Shown here piece after piece: positions 33,034-38,250 of a stretch of 38,250 bases of DNA (position 1 is its first letter; each line of letters begins with the position of its first letter). The position numbers and the translations under genes are program-made. Below the pieces are notes generated by a model. That model made no database searches, was not told where the DNA came from, and saw only the letters and a program-made list of their open reading frames with translations. Source of the stretch: Alphaproteobacteria bacterium (GTDB lineage: Bacteria > Pseudomonadota > Alphaproteobacteria > Bin95); contig JAJEIH010000063.1 in assembly GCA_022827685.1 (NCBI GenBank), positions 1 through 38,250 on the forward strand. Reading direction: 5' to 3'.

Positions 33034-33888
33034 ATGGCCGCACTGCCGCCATATGCATCGACCGGCCAGAAGGCCTGGTACTGGGGTTTCCGGCTCATCT
33101 GCGTGCTGATCTTCTTCTTCCTGATCTTCCCCCTGCTGGTCATCGTCCCGCTCAGCTTCAATCCGCTTCCCTATTTCACCTTCACGCCGGGAATGCTGGC
33201 CCTGGAGGCCGATGCCTACAGCATGGTGAATTACAACGATTTCTTCACCAACATCGACTGGCAGAACGCGCTCTACAACTCCGTGCGGATCGCGCCCGTC
33301 GCGACCCTGCTTTCGGTGAGCCTCGGCACGCTCGCCGCCATCGGCCTGTCGCAGAGCCATGTGCCGTTCAGGGGCGCGATCATGGCGGTGCTGATCTCCC
33401 CGATGATCGTGCCGCTCATCATCTCCGCCGCCGGCATGTATTTCTTCTATTCGCGCATCGGCCTCCAGGGCACCTATGTCGGCGTCGTGCTGGCCCATGC
33501 AGCGCTCGGCATCCCGTTCGTCATCATTACGGTAACCGCCACGCTGGTCGGCTTCGACAGGAGCCTGACGCGCGCCGCCGCCAATCTCGGCGCCAATCCG
33601 GTGCGGACCTTCTTCAAGGTGCAGGCGCCGCTGATCCTGCCCGGCGTGATCTCCGGCGGCCTCTTCGCCTTCATCACGTCTTTCGACGAGGTGGTCGTGG
33701 TGCTGTTCGTGGGCTCGGCCGGCCAGAAGACGCTCCCCTGGCAGATGTTCACCGGCCTGCGCGAGCAGATCAGCCCGACGATCCTCGCCGTCGCGACCAT
33801 CCTCGTGGTCATCTCGATCTGCCTGCTGACCACCGTCGAACTGCTGCGGCGGCGCTCCGAACGGCTCAGGGGCATGTCGCCGCAGTAG
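33034..33888 (+). CDS. ABC transporter permease (PotC-type)
   Basis: The 284-residue protein has six membrane helices, beginning with ICVLIFFFLIFPLLVIVPLSF (about 21-41), and the EAA loop LTRAAANLGANPVRTFFKVQAP followed by LILPGVISGGLFAF. It forms the heterodimeric channel with the preceding permease. The length is normal for PotC. The ATG at 33034 lies 5 nt after the PotB-type stop; translation is probably coupled. The C-terminus ends in a basic RRRSERLRG tail. The next frame on the same strand, 23 nt downstream, is a small membrane peptide. Confidence 0.93.
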   Translation: MAALPPYASTGQKAWYWGFRLICVLIFFFLIFPLLVIVPLSFNPLPYFTFTPGMLALEADAYSMVNYNDFFTNIDWQNALYNSVRIAPVATLLSVSLGTLAAIGLSQSHVPFRGAIMAVLISPMIVPLIISAAGMYFFYSRIGLQGTYVGVVLAHAALGIPFVIITVTATLVGFDRSLTRAAANLGANPVRTFFKVQAPLILPGVISGGLFAFITSFDEVVVVLFVGSAGQKTLPWQMFTGLREQISPTILAVATILVVISICLLTTVELLRRRSERLRGMSPQ

Positions 33889-33911
33889 GGCGCAAGGCAA
33901 GGGAACACCCG

Positions 33912-34085
33912 ATGGGCACCGCACTCGGTCTGGTCATGTCCGCCCTGGTCGCGATACTGGGCATCGTCGCCATGCGGATCGGATTCGGGGCGGATGACGG
34001 CCTCCAGGCCAGGGTCGGCGGAGCCGTCATCACCGTCATCGGCGTTATCGGGTTCATCGTCGGTCTCGTCGCCGCATTCGGCTGA
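33912..34085 (+). CDS. Small two-helix membrane protein (57 residues)
   Basis: ATG 33912 is preceded by AAGGGA at about 33899-33904. The product has two hydrophobic helices (about 3-20 and 38-55) separated by a short polar hairpin containing FGADDGLQAR (25-34). It is in the direction and spacing of the transporter operon, 23 nt after the second permease. I do not recognise the family. It could be an accessory subunit or a regulator of the permease, or unrelated. The length and composition suit a genuine small membrane protein, but no homology is known to me. Confidence 0.65.
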   Translation: MGTALGLVMSALVAILGIVAMRIGFGADDGLQARVGGAVITVIGVIGFIVGLVAAFG

Positions 34086-34150
34086 TACCGACGGACCCCG
34101 CGCCGCCGGCCGCTGGCCTCCCTCCCCCGCTTGCGGGCGTGTGAAGAAAT

Positions 34151-34181
34151 CGGACCTGCCGGGCATTGCGTTGCCCGTCCG
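34151..34181 (+). terminator. Strong hairpin downstream of the ABC operon
   Basis: CGGGCA (34160-34165) pairs with TGCCCG (34172-34177) around TTGCGT, and CGGA/TCCG (34151-34154 with 34178-34181) can extend the stem past an internal loop. It lies 66 nt after the small membrane gene. There is no run of T after it, so intrinsic termination is uncertain; it may protect the mRNA end. Confidence 0.4.
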
Positions 34182-34210
34182 ACAGGAAACAGCCCCGGCC
34201 TGCCTTGAGC

Positions 34211-34403
34211 GGCATCCGTTCAGGTTGAAACAAGGCCGAATGCGCAACTCCAATTGTCACCCCGGACGGAGCGAAGCGGAGATCCGGGGTCCAGCCTGTC
34301 GGAGTTTCGCCGGGTCGCGCCGGCGGTGCTGGGCCCCGGCTCGGGGGCCGGGGCGACAGTTTCGGATTTTGGCCCCCGTGTCGTTTCAATCCGAAAGGAT
34401 GCC
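34211..34403. repeat. Nested inverted-repeat (MITE-like) element containing palindromic repeat copy B
   Basis: The outer arms are 21 nt with three mismatches: 34211-34231 (GGCATCCGTTCAGGTTGAAAC) is the inverted counterpart of 34383-34403. Inside, 34255-34358 has TGTCACCCCGG at the left and CCGGGGCGACA at the right with an inner CCGGGGTCCAG arm, the same unit as 21158-21286. It carries no gene. A non-autonomous mobile element or a bidirectional terminator between convergent operons are the two likely readings. Confidence 0.6.
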
Positions 34404-34406
34404 GCC

Positions 34407-36437
34407 CTACGCCGTCCGCGCCGTCCCCCGCCGGCTCAGGAACCAGCCGGCCGCCGCAGCCGGGACTCCCAGCACCGCCGCCGCGATCAGCAGTTGCGTG
34501 TGCGTGTAGCCGGTAAGCTCGCCGCCGGGCAGGGCCAGCAGCAGGCCGGACAGGAACAGCGCAATGCGGATCGGCCATGCCGCCAACGGATTGCCGGTGA
34601 GCGGCCCGATGCCGATCAGGTAGCCCTGCAGCGCGCCCGAAATCAGGATGACGCCGGCAAAGGCAAGCCCGCAGACGGTGATGACCTCAACGGTCGTGCC
34701 GTGGCCGATCAGCGCCGGGTTCAGCACGAAGAAGAACGGCACGAAATAAATGATCGCGCCGAGACGCATCGCCTCGAAGCCGGTGGTGATGGGGTTGGCG
34801 CGGGCTACCGTGGCAGCGGCGAAGGCGCCCAGCGCCACCGGCGGCGTGATGAAGGAGATCATGCCCCAATACATCATGTAGAGATGCACGGCGAGGAGAT
34901 CGAGCCGCCCGCTGGCCGTCAGCGCCGGCGCCAGCGCGATGGCCAGGAACAGGTAGGCCGCCGTCACCGTCATGCCCATGCCGAGGATGAAGCTGGTCAG
35001 CGCGCCCATCACCAGCAGCACGAAGATCGAATCGCCGGCGAGGGTGACGAGCTCCAGCGACAGGTTGCCGACCTTGCCGGTCAGCATCAGCGCGCCGATG
35101 ATGAGGCCGACGCCGGCGAGTATGCCGGCGAGCTCCGTGAACAGCTTCGCGATGCCGATGAGGAACTGCTTGCACCGCTCCAGGTCCCAGCGGTCGTGCG
35201 CCCGCACCTGGTTGATGACGATCAGCAGGGCGGCGGCGTAGTAAGGCGCCTGCGCCTCCTGCTGCATCACCAGCAGCATCACGATCAGCAGCGCGAGCAC
35301 GAAGATGAAGTGCCAGCCGTCGCGCATCACCTGCCGCGCCTTCGGCATTTCGGCCTTGGGCAGCCCTTCGAGGCCGAAGCGCGCGGAATAGGCGTCGATC
35401 TGCATGAACAGGCTGAAATAGTACAGCAGCGACGGGATGATCGCCGCCACCAGGATCACGGCGTAGGAGATTTCCAGGAAGGTCGCCATGATGAAGGCGG
35501 TTGCGCCCATCACGGGCGGCATCAGAACGCCGCCTGTGGACGCGCATGCCTCGACGCCGCCTGCATAGGCGGGGCGGAAACCAACGCGCTTCATCGCCGG
35601 GATGGAGAGCGCGCCCGTGGTCAGCACATTGGTGATGACCGAGCCGCTCATCGAGCCCATCAGGCCCGACGAGAAGATCGCCACCTTGGCCGGCCCGCCG
35701 CGGAAGCGCCCGAGCAGGGCGAAGGCGAGATTGAGGAAGAAGGCGCCGCCGCCGGTGAACTGGAGCGCGACGCCGAAGATGAGGAACCCGACCACCAGCG
35801 AGGCGAAGGCGCGCATGGGAATGCCCATGACGCTTTCCGTGCCGAACATGTGGAAGCTGGCGGTTACGGAGAGGGATTCAGCCTGGCCTTCCAGGAACCC
35901 GGGCGCGTATTCGGCCAGAGCCGGATAGAGCGAAACGACGAGGCAGATGACGAAGATCGGCATGCCGCCCGCCCTGCGGGTCGCTTCCAGCACCATCAGC
36001 CACATGAAATAGGAGGCGTAAATTGCCCATTCCGGCGCGTCGTATTCCCAGCCTTCCAGCAGGTTTTCTTCGCCGTGAATGGCGAACACGATCGACACCG
36101 TGAACACAACCAGCGAAAGCAGCAGGTCATACCAGGGAACCCGGTCCATCGGGCCGACGCCGCGCCATGGCGGATAGAGCAGGAACACCAGCGGCAACAG
36201 CATGGCGAGCATGAAATAGTAGTATTCGGTCTCCTCTCCGAAGATCTTTACATCGATCATCAAATGAACATTGAAGATGAAATAGATCGACGCCAGCACC
36301 GACAAGGTGGAGGCGGTGACCACAATCGTCATCCAGACCGGTCCGAGTTCCCTGTGGCGGCTGACTGACGCTTCGGCCCGTTCGACCGCTTCTTCCGCCT
36401 GGCGGCCGAGCGCCGTCTCCCGTTCGGGCTGTGTCAT
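34407..36437 (-). CDS. TRAP transporter fused permease (4TM/12TM, DctQM type)
   Basis: The 676-residue integral membrane protein joins the small (four-helix) and large (twelve-helix) TRAP permease subunits in one chain, the form that accompanies TAXI binding proteins. The N-terminus is a cytoplasmic charged tail (about 1-30); the small-subunit part spans about 35-200 and the DctM part follows, with GGVLMPPVMGATAFIMATF near 300 and FITPPVALGAFAAATVARANP near 535 as conserved signatures. It uses a sodium or proton gradient to import an organic acid-like solute. The partner binding protein is the gene just upstream, across a 116-nt gap with a perfect 12-bp hairpin. Confidence 0.94.
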   Translation of the reverse strand: MTQPERETALGRQAEEAVERAEASVSRHRELGPVWMTIVVTASTLSVLASIYFIFNVHLMIDVKIFGEETEYYYFMLAMLLPLVFLLYPPWRGVGPMDRVPWYDLLLSLVVFTVSIVFAIHGEENLLEGWEYDAPEWAIYASYFMWLMVLEATRRAGGMPIFVICLVVSLYPALAEYAPGFLEGQAESLSVTASFHMFGTESVMGIPMRAFASLVVGFLIFGVALQFTGGGAFFLNLAFALLGRFRGGPAKVAIFSSGLMGSMSGSVITNVLTTGALSIPAMKRVGFRPAYAGGVEACASTGGVLMPPVMGATAFIMATFLEISYAVILVAAIIPSLLYYFSLFMQIDAYSARFGLEGLPKAEMPKARQVMRDGWHFIFVLALLIVMLLVMQQEAQAPYYAAALLIVINQVRAHDRWDLERCKQFLIGIAKLFTELAGILAGVGLIIGALMLTGKVGNLSLELVTLAGDSIFVLLVMGALTSFILGMGMTVTAAYLFLAIALAPALTASGRLDLLAVHLYMMYWGMISFITPPVALGAFAAATVARANPITTGFEAMRLGAIIYFVPFFFVLNPALIGHGTTVEVITVCGLAFAGVILISGALQGYLIGIGPLTGNPLAAWPIRIALFLSGLLLALPGGELTGYTHTQLLIAAAVLGVPAAAAGWFLSRRGTARTA

Positions 36438-36482
36438 GGTCCGTTGCCCTCCGGTTCGGGGACCGGGTCAGTATCAAGGAAG

Positions 36483-36511
36483 GACCCGCCATGCAGGACG
36501 CATGGCGGGTC
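36483..36511 (-). terminator. Perfect inverted repeat between TAXI and permease genes
   Basis: GACCCGCCATGC (36483-36494) is the exact inverse complement of GCATGGCGGGTC (36500-36511) with a 5-nt loop. On the coding (minus) strand it is followed by CTTCCTT, a weak T-rich tail. It lies between the binding-protein stop and the permease start, so it probably attenuates the permease gene or protects the upstream mRNA. Confidence 0.65.
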
Positions 36512-36553
36512 TTTACCGGGTTTAGTTGTTCGGCAGTTTCCTGCCCTGGAGGA

Positions 36554-37720
36554 TCACGAGAACGGCGCGTCCAGGCCGGCCGCCGTCAGCGCCGCCTCGC
36601 GGGCCTCGGCCCAGCCTGCCTCGAAGGCGTCGTCCTCCATGTCCTTGTTGGCGGCGTAGTAGGTCGCCCAGGTGCTCATGAGCACATCCTGGCGTTTCAG
36701 CAGCGCGTTGTTGTACGCTTCTTCCTCTGCGCCCCAGGCGCCCGCTTCCTTGTAGTAGCGGATCGATCCGCCCGCATAGGGGAACACCCATTTGAGGTTC
36801 TGGGCATCGAGCTGGTAGCCCGCCGTGCCCTTCAGCGTCCCGTAGCCGCCTTCGCCTTCATAGCCTTCCATGACAGCCTTGGTCATGGCGTAGGTGAAGT
36901 CGTCGGAGAGGTCGTCTGCGAGTCCGATCACGATCGGATAGGGATACATCTGGCCGTCGAATTCCGGCTTGCCGGAAATGTTGTTCTCGAGGCCGATGCC
37001 GAGCGTGACCTTGTTCGGGTTCCAGAAGGGCGCCACGGCCTTGGCCCGGGCCCAGCCTTCCTTGTCGTCGTGGGGCAGCGAGACCCACCAGTTGCCTCTC
37101 GGCGACGCCATCAGGCGGTTCACATGCGGCGACATGGTGGAGACCATGACCGCGTCGGCCTGGCCGCCGATCACCCCGTCCACCGCCTGTTTCCAGCCGG
37201 GGAACTCGACCCGGGTCACATCGTCCCAGGTGACGCCGCCGAAGGCCATCAACGCCGTGAGATTGACGTTGAGCGCCGGCGCGCCCTTGATCCAGGCCAT
37301 CTTCTTGCCTTTGAGGTCGGCGGCGGCCTTGACTCCGGCGTCGCCCGCGACCACCGGCATGAGGCCGTGGGGACCCTTGGCATTGTTGTAGAGGTTGCGC
37401 ACCGCCATCGGCCCCCAATTCTTGGAGCCGAACATGAACACGCCTTCCTGCGTGAAGGCGGCGGCGATGCCGCAGGCGCAGAGATGCGCGCGCTTCTTCA
37501 CGACCGGGATCATGCGCGAGACGTCGTTCTTGCCCGGAATCACCCGCAACTCGACATCGTGCCTCTGCTTGAGCATGGCGCCGATGGCGATGGACTGGGC
37601 ATAGCCGGATGAGGTTGTGCCGTAAGCCGTAAGCGTCACGGTCTTCGGCAGGTCGGCCGCGAAGGCCGGAGCCGCCATGCCGGCGACCACCGTCGCCGCG
37701 GCAAGCATACGCAGGTTCAT
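36554..37720 (-). CDS. TAXI-family TRAP transporter solute-binding protein
   Basis: The 388-residue protein has a Sec signal peptide (MNLRMLAAAT to AFA, cleavage near 22), then the TAXI pattern: LTAYGTTSSGYAQSIAIGAML, a central domain with DLKGKKMAWIKGAPALNVN, and VEFPGWKQAVDGVIGGQADAVM. It would bind a small organic acid or amino acid in the periplasm and feed the fused permease. I chose ATG 37720, preceded by GGGAGGGA on the coding strand, because the signal peptide starts there; an in-frame ATG at 37864 lies too far upstream. Substrate unknown (glutamate-like compounds are reported for some relatives). Confidence 0.93.
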   Translation of the reverse strand: MNLRMLAAATVVAGMAAPAFAADLPKTVTLTAYGTTSSGYAQSIAIGAMLKQRHDVELRVIPGKNDVSRMIPVVKKRAHLCACGIAAAFTQEGVFMFGSKNWGPMAVRNLYNNAKGPHGLMPVVAGDAGVKAAADLKGKKMAWIKGAPALNVNLTALMAFGGVTWDDVTRVEFPGWKQAVDGVIGGQADAVMVSTMSPHVNRLMASPRGNWWVSLPHDDKEGWARAKAVAPFWNPNKVTLGIGLENNISGKPEFDGQMYPYPIVIGLADDLSDDFTYAMTKAVMEGYEGEGGYGTLKGTAGYQLDAQNLKWVFPYAGGSIRYYKEAGAWGAEEEAYNNALLKRQDVLMSTWATYYAANKDMEDDAFEAGWAEAREAALTAAGLDAPFS

Positions 37721-37781
37721 CGGGGTCCCTCCCTTTCGTTCCTTGCCTATCTTGCAGCTTTGCGACGGCTTCGACAAGCAT

Positions 37782-37797
37782 TGCTCCAATAGGAGCA
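37782..37797. promoter_or_regulatory. Inverted repeat upstream of the TAXI gene (possible operator)
   Basis: TGCTCC-AATA-GGAGCA is a 6-bp inverted repeat with a 4-nt spacer, 62-77 nt upstream of the TAXI start and before the divergent small gene. Its size and position suit a dimeric repressor or activator site, but chance is not excluded. Confidence 0.35.
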
Positions 37798-37895
37798 TCT
37801 GAAAGGAGAACACCCCCTCAATCCTTGCGCCTGACGGAAGGCGGGCATATGGTCCGGGTATCACTGGAGCGTGGAAGCGGGCGAGGCGCCGGACG

Positions 37896-38189
37896 ATGGC
37901 GATGTACGACGACCTTGTGACGCCCCAGATCCTGAATCGCGACTTTCTGCATACGCTCTACGATGCGGCCTATATGGACTGCGAGCAGGACGGCGACGGG
38001 GATTCCGTCATTACCGAGAGCGGACTGAAATGCATCGCCACATTGCCGAGCCATCAGGACGCCATCCATCTCGCGGTGCTCTTTCCGCTGAAGGACAATG
38101 TGCCGCTCCGAGGCATGTGCGCTGTTTGGAACCGCTTTCTGAGCAAGGGCTCCGGCTGGGCTGAGATTTTTCTTACCCCGTTGGCTTGA
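37896..38189 (+). CDS. Hypothetical acidic protein
   Basis: The 97-residue product has an acidic N-terminal half (EQDGDGDSVI around 30-39) and a C-terminal half with LAVLFPLKDNVPL and RFLSKGSGWAEIFL. It has no signal peptide or membrane helix and I do not recognise the family; the pattern of alternating short strands resembles YbjN-type sensory domains only loosely. Two close ATGs exist at 37896 and 37902; a weak GAGG lies at 37883-37886. The gene is divergent from the TAXI transporter gene, 175 nt away. The frame and composition look genuine but without homology I give moderate confidence. Confidence 0.6.
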   Translation: MAMYDDLVTPQILNRDFLHTLYDAAYMDCEQDGDGDSVITESGLKCIATLPSHQDAIHLAVLFPLKDNVPLRGMCAVWNRFLSKGSGWAEIFLTPLA

Positions 38190-38250
38190 CGGATTTCCGC
38201 GGGTTCGGGTTGGTCCACGAGGAGTGATCGGGGGTTTTTCACCCCACGCC

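Larger units (their letters stand above)
34086..34406. other. Gene-free stretch between convergent operons
   Basis: The stretch holds a hairpin (34151-34181) after the transporter operon and a nested inverted-repeat element (34211-34403) that ends 4 nt before the TRAP permease stop codon. The two operons converge here. I see no gene and no clear uridine tract. Confidence 0.65.

Noticed and set aside
34254-36368. A 704-codon plus-strand frame opposite the TRAP permease
   Set aside because: Antisense to a 16-helix membrane protein, with low-complexity charged translation; a shadow.
38187-38250. Second possible readthrough TGA at the end of the hypothetical gene
   Set aside because: The frame stays open to the window edge, but there is no U-x-x-C or other selenoprotein motif around the TGA.
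1-38250. tRNA, rRNA, CRISPR array or IS transposase
   Set aside because: I saw no cloverleaf, rRNA segment, regularly spaced repeats with unique spacers, or transposase in either strand.

Overview
The window looks like the chromosome of a GC-rich alphaproteobacterium. The evidence is the order yajC-secD-secF-Mth938, a DUF4170 protein, a TAXI-type TRAP transporter with a fused permease, and intergenic GTCACCCCGG/CCGGGGTGAC palindromes of a kind common in that class. There are no rRNA, tRNA, phage, IS transposase or CRISPR features. Most genes sit in short, tightly packed operons.

Layout. 1-505: non-coding, with copy 1 of a dispersed structured repeat. 506-2933 (-): a Tat/lipoprotein vanadium-haloperoxidase-type enzyme followed 4 nt later by an outer-membrane beta-barrel. 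2934-3570: gene-free, partly AT-rich. 3571-6873 (-): yajC-secD-secF-Mth938. 6941-7747 (-): a metallo-beta-lactamase-fold hydrolase. 7786-11274 (+): four genes chained by ATGA overlaps (GT2 glycosyltransferase, pteridine-reductase-like SDR, FolB, acyl-CoA synthetase). 11285-13946 (-): quinone oxidoreductase, enoyl-CoA hydratase-family enzyme and a LinB-type haloalkane dehalogenase. 14015-15226 (+): a GrdB/PrdB-related gene interrupted by one in-frame TGA, read here as selenocysteine. 15258-17315 (+): a class A penicillin-binding protein. 17328-20473 (-): four thiamine-diphosphate (TPP) enzyme genes (E1 alpha, E1 beta and a ComD/ComE-like pair).

20474-21334: a gene-free 861-nt stretch with 10-bp-phased operator-like repeats, copy 2 of the dispersed repeat and a palindromic element. 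21335-27271 (-): CoA metabolism (ADP-forming CoA ligase, thiolase-like protein, DUF35 partner, a YbhN-type membrane protein, acyl-CoA dehydrogenase). 27364-29252 (-): DUF4170 protein and an acetolactate-synthase-like enzyme. 29414-34085 (+): a polyamine-type ABC importer (ATPase, binding protein, two permeases) and a 57-residue membrane peptide. 34407-37720 (-): a TAXI-TRAP importer. 37896-38189 (+): a small unrecognised protein.

The genes suggest an aerobic heterotroph that imports small organic molecules (ABC and TRAP systems) and degrades acyl-CoA and possibly halogenated compounds. The strongest discovery is the UGA-containing gene at 14015-15226. Both sides of the TGA are in one frame, they join into one GrdB-like protein, and the TGA sits at the first position of a U-x-x-C redox motif, followed by a possible SECIS hairpin. 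Standard gene calling would split it into two unrelated fragments. No selenium machinery (selA, selB, selC, selD) is visible here, so that must be sought elsewhere in the genome.
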